DNA of 64,000 nt, taken from Siculibacillus lacustris (lineage in GTDB: Bacteria; Pseudomonadota; Alphaproteobacteria; Rhizobiales; Ancalomicrobiaceae). Each line of letters starts with the position of its first letter. The stretch's first letter is position 1. Made by a program: the position numbers and the translations under genes. Location: positions 25,688 to 89,687 of the forward strand of contig NZ_SJFN01000002.1 in NCBI RefSeq assembly GCF_004328075.1. The letters run 5' to 3'. This document shows, piece after piece, positions 28,714-39,084 of the stretch. The notes under the pieces were generated by a model. That model was given only the letters and a program-made list of their open reading frames with translations, was not told the DNA's origin and searched no databases.

Positions 28714-29319
28714 TTGAGCGAACTCGGTTCGATCTGCATCTATTGTGGTTCCGGCTCCGGGGCCGATCCGGCCTTCGAACAGGCGGCGGTCGATCTCGGG
28801 CGGCTGCTCGCCCGCGAGGGCATCCGGCTGGTCTACGGCGGCGGGTCGCTGGGGCTGATGGGGGCGGCGGCGCGCGCCTGTCTGGCGGCCGGCGGCCAAG
28901 TCACCGGCATCATTCCGCAGTTCCTGGTCGACCGCGAGCTGATGCTGCCGGAAGTGTCCGAACTGATCGTCACCGTCGACATGCACGAGCGCAAGCGGCT
29001 GATGTTCGAGAAGGCCGACGCCTTCGTGGCGCTGCCGGGCGGCATCGGCACGCTCGAGGAGGTGGTCGAGCAGATGACCTGGGCGCAGCTCGGCCAGCAC
29101 GCCAAGCCGATCATGCTCGCCAACATCTCCCACTTCTGGGACCCGCTGGTGACGCTGCTGCACCACATGAACGAAGCGGCGTTCATCCGGTCCGGCTTCG
29201 AGCTGTCCTACGGCGTCGCCAATTCGATCGACGACATCCTGCCGAAGATGCGCAAGCGCCTCGGGCAGTTGGCGGCGCGGGCCGCCGAACCGGCGCCGGT
29301 CGATCTGCGCCACATGTGA
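28714..29319 (+). CDS. LOG-family cytokinin riboside 5'-monophosphate phosphoribohydrolase
   Basis: A 201-residue Rossmann-like protein of the TIGR00730/LOG family. The signature PGGIGTLEEVVEQMTWAQLG (about residues 108-127) and YGGGSLGLMGAAA are complete. Family members release adenine-type bases from nucleoside 5'-monophosphates; in bacteria the role is often nucleotide salvage. The TTG at 28714 follows a long GGAGGGGAG site. It is divergent from the ABC exporter and convergent with the acyltransferase. Confidence 0.85.
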   Translation: MSELGSICIYCGSGSGADPAFEQAAVDLGRLLAREGIRLVYGGGSLGLMGAAARACLAAGGQVTGIIPQFLVDRELMLPEVSELIVTVDMHERKRLMFEKADAFVALPGGIGTLEEVVEQMTWAQLGQHAKPIMLANISHFWDPLVTLLHHMNEAAFIRSGFELSYGVANSIDDILPKMRKRLGQLAARAAEPAPVDLRHM

Positions 29320-29335
29320 CGCCGATCGCGGGGGT

Positions 29336-30493
29336 TCACGCCGCGTCGGTGCGCACCCGCGGGCGCGCGAGCCCGCCGACGAGGCGGGCGACGGTGCGGC
29401 GCGCGCCCGGCTCGACGAAGCGGGCGACCAGCCAGCCGACGGCGATCACCAGGACGATCGGCAGGACCGGCACGGCGAGTGCCGGCAGCCCCGGCCAGGC
29501 CGCGCCGACCCGCACGATCAGCGCCACCATCAGGTTCTCGTGCATCAGGTAGAGCGGGTAACTGGCGAAGCCGAGGATCAGGAACACCGGGTTGGCGACG
29601 ACCCGGCGCACGGCCTCGAAACGCATCACCGCCGCCATCAGGCCGACCACGAACAGGCGCGGGCCGCAGCCGGCGATCGGCGACAGAGCCGCCACCAGCG
29701 AGGCGACCACGGCGATCGCATAGTGGCGTTCGCGCCGCTCCATCTCCCACAGGTAGTACATCGCTCCGGCGAAGAACCACAGGAAATAGGGCGCGCCCAT
29801 CACCTTGAGGGCGCCGTAGCCGTGCAGCGCCTGGAGCGCCGCGGCGATCGACTCGAGCGGCAGCGCCCCGTTGCCGCGGATCATCGGCAGGTCGATCACC
29901 CGGAACAGGTGCAGGAGGGCGTAGACGCCGAGCAGCCCCCAGACCGCGGTGGTGCGGCCGAACAGATAATAGAGGGCGCCGAAGATCAGGTAGAACCGGG
30001 TCTCGACATAGAGCGACCAGAACGAGCCCTCGATCGAGGCGACGTCGTCCCAGGACAGGCCGGTCAGGCGCATCCACACGTCTTCGCCGAGCAGGGTCAG
30101 GCCGGGCAGCAGGTTGAACGCCGCGAGCGGTCCCTTGGGCCAGGGCACGATCACCACCGAGAGGGCGAAGACGGCGAGCGAGCACACCAGCATCGCCGGA
30201 AACAACCGCAGCCAGCGCCGCCAGAGGAAGCCGCCGAAGCGATCGTTCTTCTCCAGCGACATCAGGATGACGAAGCCGGAGATCATGAAGAACAACAGGA
30301 CCCCGGTGCGGTCGGTGTCGAGAAACGGATTGCCGACGAAGCGGGCGCCGAACGGATAGTGCTCCGGCCAGCGCGCATAGGCGTGGAAGGCCACGACCAT
30401 CAGGATCGCGACGCCGCGCAGCCCGTCGAGGAAGGCGATGCGGCCGCCGCCCGGGGCGGTACCGGCGGTCGTGGCGGGGGAGACGTCCGACAT
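29336..30493 (-). CDS. OafA/YrhL-type membrane acyltransferase
   Basis: A 385-residue acyltransferase-3 protein with about ten spans. The catalytic-region His lies in RGVAILMVVAFHAYARWPEH (about residue 38), followed by FFMISGFVILMS and WRRWLRLFPAM. Such enzymes O-acetylate surface polysaccharides or other periplasmic glycans. It starts 29 bp after cimA on the same strand, but no glycan cluster surrounds it. Confidence 0.85.
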   Translation of the reverse strand: MSDVSPATTAGTAPGGGRIAFLDGLRGVAILMVVAFHAYARWPEHYPFGARFVGNPFLDTDRTGVLLFFMISGFVILMSLEKNDRFGGFLWRRWLRLFPAMLVCSLAVFALSVVIVPWPKGPLAAFNLLPGLTLLGEDVWMRLTGLSWDDVASIEGSFWSLYVETRFYLIFGALYYLFGRTTAVWGLLGVYALLHLFRVIDLPMIRGNGALPLESIAAALQALHGYGALKVMGAPYFLWFFAGAMYYLWEMERRERHYAIAVVASLVAALSPIAGCGPRLFVVGLMAAVMRFEAVRRVVANPVFLILGFASYPLYLMHENLMVALIVRVGAAWPGLPALAVPVLPIVLVIAVGWLVARFVEPGARRTVARLVGGLARPRVRTDAA

Positions 30494-30522
30494 CCTGCGG
30501 CGATCCTCTCGGGCGGACAGAC

Positions 30523-32121
30523 TCAGGCGACGGCGGTGACGCCGCTCTTGACCAGCTTGTACACCACGGCGTCCATCAGCGCCTGGAACGAGGCATCGAT
30601 GATGTTCTCGGAGACGCCGATGGTGGTCCAGTGGTTCTTGGCGCCGTCGCGGCTCTCGATCAAGACGCGGGTGGTCGCGCCGGTGCCGCCGTTGAGGATG
30701 CGGACCTTGAAGTCGACCAGCACCAGATCGTCGATCGCCGACTGGTAGGGGCCGAGATCCTTGCGCAGCGCCGCGTCCAGCGCATTGACCGGGCCGTTGC
30801 CCTCGGCCGCCGACAGCATCAGCTGATCGCCGATCTTGACCTTGACCGTCGCCTCCGACTGGGTGACCAGCTCGCCGAGTTCGTTGAAGCGGCGCTCGAC
30901 CATCACCCGGAAGCTCTGGACCTCGAAATAGCGCGGCACGGTGCCGAGCGTCCGGCGGGCGAGCAGCTCCAGCGAGGCGTCGGCGGCCTCGTAGGAGAAG
31001 CCGCGGGCCTCGCGGTCCTTGACCTCGCCGAGCAGGCGGTCGAGGCGCGGATCGGCGCGGTCGACGGTGATGCCGAAGCGGGCGAGTTCGGAGAGCAGGT
31101 TGGACTTGCCGGCCTGATCGGAGACCAGCACGCGGCGGCGATTGCCGACGGTCTCGGGCGGGACGTGCTCGTAGGTGCGCGGGTCCTTGACCAGCGCCGA
31201 GGCATGGATGCCGGCCTTGGTGGCGAAGGCATTGGCGCCGACGTAAGGGGCGTGGCGGTTGGGCGAGCGGTTGAGAATGTCGTCGAAGGCGCGGCTGACG
31301 TGGGTCAGTTCGCCGAGCTTTTCGGGCGTCACGCCGGTGACGAAGCGGTCGGAGAATTCCGGCTTCAGCGCCAGGGTGGCGATGATCGTCACCAGATTGG
31401 CGTTGCCGCAGCGCTCGCCGATGCCGTTGAGGGTACCCTGGATCTGGCGCACCCCGGCGCGCACCGCGGCCAGCGAATTGGCCACCGCCTGGCCGGTGTC
31501 GTCATGGGCATGGATGCCGAGCCGATCGCCGGGCACGTCGCGGGCGACCGCCGCGACGATCGCCTCGATCTCGTGGGGCAGCGTGCCGCCGTTGGTGTCG
31601 CACAGCACGATCCAGCGGGCGCCGGCGGCGTGCGCGGTACGGGCGACGGCCAGCGCGTGTTCGGGATTGCCCTTGAAGCCGTCGAAGAAATGCTCGCAGT
31701 CGATCAGCACCTCGTGGCCGCGGGCGCGCGCCGCCTCGACGGTCAGGCGCACGCTCTCCAGGTTCTCCTCGAGGGTGCAGCCGAGCGCCACATGGACATG
31801 ATAGTCCCAGGCCTTGGCGACGAAGCAGCAGGCGTCGACCGCGGCATCGAGCACCGCGGCGAGGCCGGGATCGTTGGACACCGAGACGCCGGCGCGCTTG
31901 GTCATGCCGAAGGCGGTGAAGCGGGCCCTGCGTGTCCGCTTCTCCTCGAAGAAGGCGGTATCGGTGGGATTGGCGCCGGGATAGCCGCCCTCGACGTAGT
32001 CGATGCCGAAATCGTCGAGCATCCGGGCGATGCGGATCTTGTCGTCGAGCGTGAAGTCGACGCCGGAGGTCTGGGCGCCGTCGCGCAGCGTGGTGTCGAA
32101 CAGATGGATACGCTCGGTCAT
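30523..32121 (-). CDS. cimA: (R)-Citramalate synthase
   Basis: A 532-residue member of the HMGL/LeuA superfamily in the CimA (TIGR00977) branch. It condenses pyruvate and acetyl-CoA to citramalate, the threonine-independent entry to isoleucine. Visible features are LFDTTLRDGAQT, GIHAHDDTGQAVANSLAAV, GTLNGIGERCGNANL, and a C-terminal LeuA-type allosteric domain from about residue 400. Its ATG overlaps the GFA stop in ATGA, so it is coupled to that gene. IlvD at 18317 serves the same pathway. Confidence 0.92.
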   Translation of the reverse strand: MTERIHLFDTTLRDGAQTSGVDFTLDDKIRIARMLDDFGIDYVEGGYPGANPTDTAFFEEKRTRRARFTAFGMTKRAGVSVSNDPGLAAVLDAAVDACCFVAKAWDYHVHVALGCTLEENLESVRLTVEAARARGHEVLIDCEHFFDGFKGNPEHALAVARTAHAAGARWIVLCDTNGGTLPHEIEAIVAAVARDVPGDRLGIHAHDDTGQAVANSLAAVRAGVRQIQGTLNGIGERCGNANLVTIIATLALKPEFSDRFVTGVTPEKLGELTHVSRAFDDILNRSPNRHAPYVGANAFATKAGIHASALVKDPRTYEHVPPETVGNRRRVLVSDQAGKSNLLSELARFGITVDRADPRLDRLLGEVKDREARGFSYEAADASLELLARRTLGTVPRYFEVQSFRVMVERRFNELGELVTQSEATVKVKIGDQLMLSAAEGNGPVNALDAALRKDLGPYQSAIDDLVLVDFKVRILNGGTGATTRVLIESRDGAKNHWTTIGVSENIIDASFQALMDAVVYKLVKSGVTAVA

Positions 32122-32597
32122 CGGGGCTCTCGGGGGTCGGCGGGCCAAACGGCGGTGTCGTGATCGGGATGCTGGCAGGAGACGACTTCGGCGAAGAAGA
32201 CCTCCATCGCGGCCTGCCGCTCCGGCGGCCGGCCCGGCAGGGTCGCGAGCCGGTCGAACCACGGCATGCGGCTCTCGACGCCGACCTGGATCGCCGGGAC
32301 GATCTCGGCCGGCCGATCGAAGGCGCCGAGCGCGACCTCGAGGTCGGCGTGGCCGTCGAGTTCGTAGGTCAGCGGCGTGCCGCAGTCGGCGCAGAAGCCG
32401 CGACGGACCTTGTTCGACGAGCGGAAGCGCTTGGGCTCGCCGCGGGTCCAGGTCAGGCCGTGCGCCGTGACCAGCGGTCCGTAATGGCCGCCGAAGGCCT
32501 TCTGGCACATCCGGCAATGGCAGATCGAGGCGCGCCCGAGGCGCTCGCAGGCAAAACGCACGGCGCCGCACTGGCAGCCGCCGGTGATCGTGGTCAT
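32118..32597 (-). CDS. GFA-family (glutathione-dependent formaldehyde-activating-like) zinc protein
   Basis: A 159-residue cytoplasmic protein with the zinc sites of the GFA (CENP-V/GFA) fold: GGCQCGAVRF, CHCRMCQKAFGG and FCADCGTPL. The family was named for Gfa, which joins glutathione to formaldehyde, but most members have no proven activity. The ATG follows GGGAGGGGGAGA. It overlaps cimA by four bases and is far from the adhC/fghA genes, so a formaldehyde role is only a family-level guess. Confidence 0.85.
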   Translation of the reverse strand: MTTITGGCQCGAVRFACERLGRASICHCRMCQKAFGGHYGPLVTAHGLTWTRGEPKRFRSSNKVRRGFCADCGTPLTYELDGHADLEVALGAFDRPAEIVPAIQVGVESRMPWFDRLATLPGRPPERQAAMEVFFAEVVSCQHPDHDTAVWPADPREPR

Positions 32598-32767
32598 GGT
32601 CTCCCCCTCCCCTGTCCACGGGGCTTCAGACGAGCCCCTTCCAACGCAGGACCACCCAGGTCAGGCCGGCGAGCAACGCCAGCTTCACGACGATGGCGAT
32701 GACCACCACCGCCACCGGATCGAGCCGGCGACGCGGCGATGCGTCGCGCGGCCGATCCGCCGATGCG

Positions 32768-34162
32768 TCATCGCGCCGGCTCCCAGGTGGTCTTCAATTC
32801 GCCGGTGACCGGGTCCTTGGCGTCCTTGAGGACCAGACCGAGGGCGGTCAATTCGTCGCGGATGCGGTCGGATTCGGCCCAGTCGCGGGCGTTGCGAGCG
32901 GCCAGCCGCGCGGCGATCAGAGCCTCCACCCGGGCGACGTCGACCGCCGCGGAGGCCTTGCGGCGCGCGGCCCAGGCGCTCGGGGTCTCCTGGAGGAGGC
33001 CGAGGAAGCGCAGGGAGCCGGCGAACAGGTCGAGATGGACGGCGCCGTCGGCGCGCTGGGCGGCGTTGCGCAGGGCATGCAGCTCGGCGATGGTCTTGGG
33101 CGTGTTGAGGTCGTCGCTCAGCGCCTCGATCACCGCCTCGGCGGGCCGCGAACCGGCGACGTCGCCGGCCAGCCAGTACCAGTCGTCGAGGGTCTTCCAG
33201 CTCTCCTCGAGGCTCTTCACCGTCCAGTCGATCGGCTGGCGGTAGTGCGTCTTCATCATGGTGAAGCGCAGCACCTCGCCCGGCCAGTCGGCGAGCAGAT
33301 CGCGGATGGTCAGGAAGTTGCCGAGGGACTTCGACATCTTCTCGCCTTCGACCTGGAGAAAGCCGTTGTGCATCCAGATGTTGGCCATGACGTCGTGGCC
33401 GAAGGCGCACCTGGTCTGAGCGACCTCGTTCTCGTGGTGCGGGAACACCAGATCGATGCCGCCGCCGTGGATGTCGAAGGTCTCGCCGAGGTGCTTCCAC
33501 GACATCGCCGAGCATTCGAGATGCCAGCCGGGACGGCCGCGGCCCCAGGGGCTCGGCCAGCCGGGCTCCTCGTCGCTCGACGGCTTCCACAGCACGAAGT
33601 CCATGTCGCCGCGCTTGTAGGGGGCGACGTCGACGCGGGCGCCGGCGATCATGTCGTCGAGCGGCCGGCGCGACAGCGCGCCGTAGTCGGGCATCGACGG
33701 CACATCGAACAGCACGTGACCTTCGGCGACATAGGCGTGGCCCGAAGCGATAAGCTTCTCGATGATCTCGACCATCTCGGCGATGTGCTCGGTGGCGCGC
33801 GGCTGCAGCGTCGGGCGGAGGGTCATCAGCGCGTCGGCGTCGGCCTGGAACTGCGCCTCGGTGTCGGAGGTGACCTTGCGGATCGCCTCGTTGAGGGCCA
33901 AGCCGGGGAAGTCACGGGCGGCGCGGGCGTTGATCTTGTCGTCGACGTCGGTGATGTTGCGCACATAGGTCACGCGGCTCGCCCCGTAGAGGTGGCGCAG
34001 CAGGCGGAACAGCAGATCGAAGACGATCACCGGGCGGGCGTTGCCGATGTGGGCGAGGTCGTAGACCGTCGGGCCGCACACGTAGAGCCGCACGTTCTGC
34101 GGATCGATCGGGGTGAAGTCGACCTTGTCCCGGGTCAGCGTGTTGTAGAGTTTCAGAGCCAC
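32768..34162 (-). CDS. cysS: Cysteinyl-tRNA synthetase
   Basis: A 464-residue class I synthetase. The HIGH-like motif reads HIGN in [12 protein letters not shown], the zinc ligands begin with YVCGPTVYD, and KMSKS is exact ([12 protein letters not shown]). Length matches the family (about 460). The start is GTG 34162, six bases after AGGAGG; longer upstream frames have no homology. A TTGACG element on the minus strand near 34397-34392 may belong to its promoter, with a poor -10. Confidence 0.95.
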   Translation of the reverse strand: MALKLYNTLTRDKVDFTPIDPQNVRLYVCGPTVYDLAHIGNARPVIVFDLLFRLLRHLYGASRVTYVRNITDVDDKINARAARDFPGLALNEAIRKVTSDTEAQFQADADALMTLRPTLQPRATEHIAEMVEIIEKLIASGHAYVAEGHVLFDVPSMPDYGALSRRPLDDMIAGARVDVAPYKRGDMDFVLWKPSSDEEPGWPSPWGRGRPGWHLECSAMSWKHLGETFDIHGGGIDLVFPHHENEVAQTRCAFGHDVMANIWMHNGFLQVEGEKMSKSLGNFLTIRDLLADWPGEVLRFTMMKTHYRQPIDWTVKSLEESWKTLDDWYWLAGDVAGSRPAEAVIEALSDDLNTPKTIAELHALRNAAQRADGAVHLDLFAGSLRFLGLLQETPSAWAARRKASAAVDVARVEALIAARLAARNARDWAESDRIRDELTALGLVLKDAKDPVTGELKTTWEPAR

Positions 34163-34442
34163 CGACGACCTCCTGTTCTTGCGCGCAGCCGCCGGCCGTC
34201 CGCGGCCGCGCGACATCGACGGACATGCCCCGGCGCCCACCGGCCGGGGTCACATCTGGTCCTACTCGAGGCGAAGGCAGACGGAACCGGGCCAGCGAAG
34301 CTGCTAGCCGCAAATGCTCGGGATCGCGATCGCCGCGTGAGCCGGGGTTCCGTTCGTCATGGGTCCTGGGTGTGGCGGATTTGCGCGGCGCCGTCAAGGC
34401 CCGCGACGGCGGCCTCGACCAAGGTCGGCCGCGCCACGCCGG

Positions 34443-35282
34443 TCAGGTGCGGGCGGTGACCACGTGGCCGAGCGGGCTCGGACGCAGCGGCGAGCCGAGG
34501 CCGGCGAGAACCCGCGCCAGCACCGCCGGGCCACGATCCTCGACCGAGGCGAAGCCGACCGCGGCGAGGTCGCGGGCGAGGTCCTCGGGGGTGAAACTCG
34601 TCACCCAGGGCTCGCCCTCGGCGGCCGCCAGATCGGCGAGCGCGCGGTAGGCGGCGCGGATCGGCGGCGCCGCGCTCTCCCAGGGCTCGGAACAGTCGAA
34701 GGTCACTTCGGCGCAGCCGGCCGGGCGCGCCGCGACGTAGCGCAGGGTGTCGAGCAGCGCGGCGCGTTCGACATAGGGCACGACGCCGAGCAGTGCGAAC
34801 ACCGCCGGCGCGTCGGCATCGAATCCAGCCTCGGCGAGGCGCTGGTCGAGGCGGTCGCGCTCGAAATCGACCGGCACGAAGATCGGGCCGTCCGGCCCGC
34901 CGAGACCGGCGGCGGCGAGGCGCTGGCGCTTCCAGGCCTGGGTCGCGGGATGGTCGACCTCGAACACCCGCAGGTCGGCGACCGGGCGGCGCAGGGCGAG
35001 GGTGTCGAGGCCGGCGCCGAGCAGCACGTATTGGCGGCAGCCGCGGTCGATCGCCGCGGCGAGCCCGTCCTCGGCGAGGCGGGAGCGCAGGGCGATGGTG
35101 GTGCGCAGCCGCACCGAGCGCTCCGGTTCGGCGGCGCGGGCGGCGAGCAGGGCGCGGCCCTCGTCGTCGAGGAGCGCCTCCGCGAAGGGGTCGTCGAAGA
35201 TCGGCGGACGGTCGAGACGGCGATGGAGAATGCGGTGCACCGCCGCCCCGAGGGCCGTGCGACTGGCTCGACCGTCGATCAT
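34443..35282 (-). CDS. Class I SAM-dependent methyltransferase (TIGR00027, LCM-like)
   Basis: A 279-residue protein of the putative leucine-carboxyl-methyltransferase-like family. The SAM motif is QYVLLGAGLDTLALR, then VFEVDHPATQAWKRQRL and a VFALLGVVPYVE segment. It starts 23 bp after the ppc stop, with GGGGGAG before the ATG. The substrate is unknown; the family is often found as single genes in actinobacteria and alphaproteobacteria. Confidence 0.82.
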   Translation of the reverse strand: MIDGRASRTALGAAVHRILHRRLDRPPIFDDPFAEALLDDEGRALLAARAAEPERSVRLRTTIALRSRLAEDGLAAAIDRGCRQYVLLGAGLDTLALRRPVADLRVFEVDHPATQAWKRQRLAAAGLGGPDGPIFVPVDFERDRLDQRLAEAGFDADAPAVFALLGVVPYVERAALLDTLRYVAARPAGCAEVTFDCSEPWESAAPPIRAAYRALADLAAAEGEPWVTSFTPEDLARDLAAVGFASVEDRGPAVLARVLAGLGSPLRPSPLGHVVTART

Positions 35283-35305
35283 CTGTGCTCCCCCGAAGGA
35301 TCGCC

Positions 35306-38071
35306 TCAGCCGGTGTTGCGCAGGCCGGCGGCGATGCCGTTGATCGAGATCAGGATGCCGCGCTGGGTCTTCTCCTCGCGCAACCCGTCGCGCCAGCGTC
35401 GCAGCATCTCGACCTGGAGGTGATTGAGCGGCGCGATATAGGCGAAACGGTGGGCGATCGAGCGGGCCAGCGTCGGATTGTCGGCGAGACGGCCGGTGGC
35501 GCCGGTGATCCGGGCGAGGGCGTCGACGGTGCGCTGCCACTCGCTCTCGATCGCCTGGAACACCCGCTCGGCCAGCGCCTTGTCGGGCACCAGATCGGCA
35601 TAGCGACGGGCCATGCCGAGGTCGGCCTTGGCCAGCACCATGTCCATGTTGGATATCAGGGTGCGGAAGAACGGCCAGTCGGTGTTCATCTGCGCGAGCA
35701 GGGCCCAGGTGGTGTCGGGGTCGGCGGCGACCGCTTCGGCGATCGCCGAGCCGAAGCCGTACCAGCCGGGCAGCGTCACCCGGCTCTGGCCCCAGGAGAA
35801 GCCCCAGGGGATGGCGCGCAGGTCCTCGATGCGGCGGGTGGCCTTCCGCGAGGCGGGGCGCGAACCGATGTTGAGCTGGGCGATCTCGGCGATCGGCGTG
35901 GCGGCGAAGAAATAGTCGGTGAAGCCGGGGGTGTCGTAGACCAGCGCGCGATAGGCGAGCCGGCTCGATTCCGAGATCTTGGCGGCCAGTTCGAGGAAGG
36001 CCGGCGTGGCCTTCTCGCTGCGCTGCAGCAGGCTCGCCTCGAGGGCGGCGGCCATCAGCGTCTCGAGATTGCGCCGACCGATCTCCGGATTGGCGTACTT
36101 CGCATTGATCACTTCGCCCTGTTCGGTGAGGCGGATCTGGCCCTTCACGGTGCCGGGGGGCTGGGCGACGATCGCCTCGTAGGACGGGCCGCCGCCGCGC
36201 CCGACGGCGCCGCCGCGCCCGTGGAACAGACGCATGGCGATGCCGGGCTTGGTGTCGAACAGCCGGGCGAGCGCGGTCGAGGAGCGGTAGAGCTCCCAGT
36301 TGGAGGTGAAGTAGCCGCCGTCCTTGTTGCTGTCGGAGTAGCCGAGCATGATGTCCTGCTCGCCGCCGGACGAGCGGATCAGCGCCTCGACCCCGGGCAG
36401 GTCGTAGAAGGCGCGCATGATCGGCTCGGCGGCGCGCAGGTCCTCGATGGTCTCGAACAGCGGCACGACGATCAAGTCGACCTTGGCCGACGCCGCCTCG
36501 TGCGAGGCCAGCGTGCCGGTCATCAACCCGCACTCCTTCTGCAGCAGCAGCACTTCGAGCAGGTCGGAAACGGTCTCGGTGTGGCTGATGATGTAGTGGC
36601 GGATGGCGTCGGCGCCGTAGTCGCGGCGCAGGCGACGAGCGGTCTCGAAGATCGTCAGCTCGCTGGTCGCGAGCTCCGAATAGGCGACGTTGGGCACCCG
36701 GAGCGGGCGCGGATCGGCGAGCAGCTTCAGCAGCAGGGCCTGACGCGCCGCCTCGTCGAGGGCGAGATAGTCGGCCTCGACGCGGGCATGGGCGAGGAGC
36801 TCGGCGACCACCAACTCGTGCTGGTCGGAGCTCTGGCGCAGGTCGGTGGTGGCGAGGTGGAAGCCGAAGACCTCGACGGCGCGGATCAGCGGCGCCAGCC
36901 GAATCGGGATCAGCGGCGCGCCGTGATTGCGGCGCAGCGAGTCCTCGATGATCTTCAGATCGGCGAGGAACGCCGCGGCGCTGTCGTAGGCCGCGGCGGG
37001 CGCGACCTCGTGGCGCAGCACGTCCTTGCCGGTGAGGTTGCGCAGCGTGGCGGCGAGGCGGGCATAGACCCCGACCAGGGCGCGGCGATAGGGCTCGTCC
37101 TGGCGCTGGGCGCTGGTGTCGGGCGAGGCGTCGGCGAGCGCCCGGAGTTCGGCGGAATGGACCACCAGGATGCGCGACACCGACAGTTCGCCGCCGAGCT
37201 CGTGGACTTCCGCCAGATAGTGCTCGAGCACCGTCTCGGCATGGCGGGTCATGGCGGTGACGAGCGTCGCGGCGGTGACGTTGGGATTGCCGTCGCGATC
37301 GCCGCCGATCCAGTTGCCCATCCGGAAGAACGGTGCGACCGGCCGACCGACGTGGCTCTCGAGCTCGGCGTAGAGGCGCGGGATCTCCTTGAGGAAGGTC
37401 GAGCGGTAGTAGCCGAGGGCGTTCTCGATCTCGTCTTCGACGGTCAGCTTGACGAAGCGCAGGATCCGGGTCTGCCACAGCTGGGCGACGCGGGCCTTGA
37501 TCTGGACCTCGTTGGCGGCGCGGTCGCGGGGATTGCACAGGCGGTCGCGGGAAGCGAGCAGTTCGGCGATGGCGCGCTCGGCGTCGAGGATGCTCTTGCG
37601 CTGGACCTCGGTCGGATGGGCGGTCAGCACCGGCGACACCCAGGCGCGCTGGAGGGCGCGGGCGACCGCGGCGCCGTCGACGCCGGCTTCGGCGAAGCGG
37701 TCGAAGGCGCGGTCGAGGCCGCCGTTGCGGTGTTCGTCGCGGTCGTGATGGACGGCGCGGCGGCGCAGGTGGTGGCAGTCCTCGGCGAGATTGGCGAGGT
37801 GGGAGAAATAGGTGAAGGCGCGGATCACCGACACCGTCTCCGACGGGCTGAGGCGCTTGAGGAGCGCGTCGAGACCGCGGCCGGCTTCGGCGTCGGCGTT
37901 GCGCTGGAAGGCCACCGACAGGCGGCGAATCGCCTCGACCACCTCGAAGGCGGCCTCGCCGTCCTGCTCGCGGACGATGTCGCCGAGGATCTGGCCGAGC
38001 AGCCGAATGTCGTCGAACAGCGGGCGGTCCTTGTCGGCATCGTCGACGGCGGGATCCAGGGTGGCGTCCAT
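35306..38071 (-). CDS. ppc: Phosphoenolpyruvate carboxylase
   Basis: A 921-residue enzyme that adds bicarbonate to phosphoenolpyruvate to form oxaloacetate. The catalytic His motif [13 protein letters not shown] (about residue 150), the glycine loop [14 protein letters not shown] and the C-terminal RNTG are all present, and the length equals the family norm. ATG 38071 follows GAGAGGA; the preceding codon is TTG, an alternative start. It ends in the conserved NTG. Confidence 0.96.
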   Translation of the reverse strand: MDATLDPAVDDADKDRPLFDDIRLLGQILGDIVREQDGEAAFEVVEAIRRLSVAFQRNADAEAGRGLDALLKRLSPSETVSVIRAFTYFSHLANLAEDCHHLRRRAVHHDRDEHRNGGLDRAFDRFAEAGVDGAAVARALQRAWVSPVLTAHPTEVQRKSILDAERAIAELLASRDRLCNPRDRAANEVQIKARVAQLWQTRILRFVKLTVEDEIENALGYYRSTFLKEIPRLYAELESHVGRPVAPFFRMGNWIGGDRDGNPNVTAATLVTAMTRHAETVLEHYLAEVHELGGELSVSRILVVHSAELRALADASPDTSAQRQDEPYRRALVGVYARLAATLRNLTGKDVLRHEVAPAAAYDSAAAFLADLKIIEDSLRRNHGAPLIPIRLAPLIRAVEVFGFHLATTDLRQSSDQHELVVAELLAHARVEADYLALDEAARQALLLKLLADPRPLRVPNVAYSELATSELTIFETARRLRRDYGADAIRHYIISHTETVSDLLEVLLLQKECGLMTGTLASHEAASAKVDLIVVPLFETIEDLRAAEPIMRAFYDLPGVEALIRSSGGEQDIMLGYSDSNKDGGYFTSNWELYRSSTALARLFDTKPGIAMRLFHGRGGAVGRGGGPSYEAIVAQPPGTVKGQIRLTEQGEVINAKYANPEIGRRNLETLMAAALEASLLQRSEKATPAFLELAAKISESSRLAYRALVYDTPGFTDYFFAATPIAEIAQLNIGSRPASRKATRRIEDLRAIPWGFSWGQSRVTLPGWYGFGSAIAEAVAADPDTTWALLAQMNTDWPFFRTLISNMDMVLAKADLGMARRYADLVPDKALAERVFQAIESEWQRTVDALARITGATGRLADNPTLARSIAHRFAYIAPLNHLQVEMLRRWRDGLREEKTQRGILISINGIAAGLRNTG

Positions 38072-38203
38072 CAATTTCGGTCCTCTCGTCGGCGGCAGGG
38101 GCGGCCGAGGCCTGCGTAAGGGTCGGCACCCTCGGGTGGTTCCCTTACGACTTTAGCACGATGATCCGCGACGACCAGTCGTCTCGGGGCCCCGATCGCG
38201 CGA

Positions 38204-38968
38204 TCAACCGGTGACGAAGTCCCACATCAGCTTGGCGATCAACGAGACCACCACCACCAGGAAGGCGCGGCGCAGGAACACCGAGCCCCAGCGGATGGCG
38301 ATGCGGGCGCCGAGCTGGGCGCCGAGCAGGTTGCAGGCGGCCATCATCAGGGCGACCGGCCACATCACCGCGCCATGGGCGATGAAGAACGCCAGGGCGG
38401 CGAAATTGGTGGCGGTGTTGACGATCTTGGTGGCGGCGTTGGCGCGCACCAGGTCGAAGCCGAAGAAGCGCACGAAGCCGAAGATCAGGAAAGATCCGGT
38501 GCCGGGGCCGAAGATGCCGTCGTAGAAGCCGAGCAGGCCGCCGAGCACGGCGCCGCGCGGCCGGTCGGCGGGGACCGGGCCGCGGGTCTCGAGGCGGCCG
38601 AACTCCTTGCGCAGGAAGGTGTGGACGGCGGTGGTGACCAGGAGGGCGATGACCAGCGGCACCATCCAGCGGCGCGGCAGGGCCGAGGCGCAAGCCGCGC
38701 CGACAAAGGCGCCGACCAGGGCGGCAATGGTCGCCGGCACGACGATCGCCCAGGGCAGCTTCACCCGGCGGACGAAGTGCAGCGCCGCCGCGCCGGTGCC
38801 GACGATGCTGGCGACCTTGTTGGTGCCGAACAGCACGGGAATTGCCGCGCCGGGGAAGATGGTCAGCAGGGCCGGCACCTGGATCAGGCCGCCGCCGCCC
38901 ACCACCGCATCGACGGTCCCGGCAAAGAAGGCGGCGAGCGCCAGAAGCGGCCATTGATCGGGAAGCAC
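38204..38968 (-). CDS. TSUP-family (TauE/SafE) sulfite or organosulfur permease
   Basis: A 254-residue membrane protein with about eight spans. The paired TauE/SafE half-repeats are visible as GTVDAVVGGGGLIQVPALL with FGTNKVASIVGTG, and LGGLLGFYDGIFGPGTGSFL with NAATKIVNTATNFAALA. Members export sulfite, sulfoacetate or related anions. I start at GTG 38968, directly after GGAGGA; the longer frame has no family similarity. Confidence 0.87.
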   Translation of the reverse strand: MLPDQWPLLALAAFFAGTVDAVVGGGGLIQVPALLTIFPGAAIPVLFGTNKVASIVGTGAAALHFVRRVKLPWAIVVPATIAALVGAFVGAACASALPRRWMVPLVIALLVTTAVHTFLRKEFGRLETRGPVPADRPRGAVLGGLLGFYDGIFGPGTGSFLIFGFVRFFGFDLVRANAATKIVNTATNFAALAFFIAHGAVMWPVALMMAACNLLGAQLGARIAIRWGSVFLRRAFLVVVVSLIAKLMWDFVTG

Positions 38969-39084
38969 GTCCGGTCCTCCGAACCGCCGGCGGCGGAGGC
39001 CGGCGGCGCAAGCGCGCGACGAGGCGGCGGACGCGGGCAAAAGTCAAGATCCGCCCGCGGCGGGGCGGATCTGCGTGCGGACCG

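Noticed and set aside
32118..32597. GFA protein as part of the formaldehyde pathway operon
   Set aside because: It is coupled to cimA and is 26 kb from adhC/fghA; the link is only by family name.
34225..34650. 141-codon plus-strand frame upstream of the cysS start
   Set aside because: More than half lies antisense to the methyltransferase gene and it shows no ribosome binding site or family similarity.
34793..38119. 1108-codon plus-strand open frame opposite ppc and the methyltransferase gene
   Set aside because: Antisense to PEP carboxylase, whose catalytic motifs are intact. The shadow translation has no domain and no ribosome binding site.
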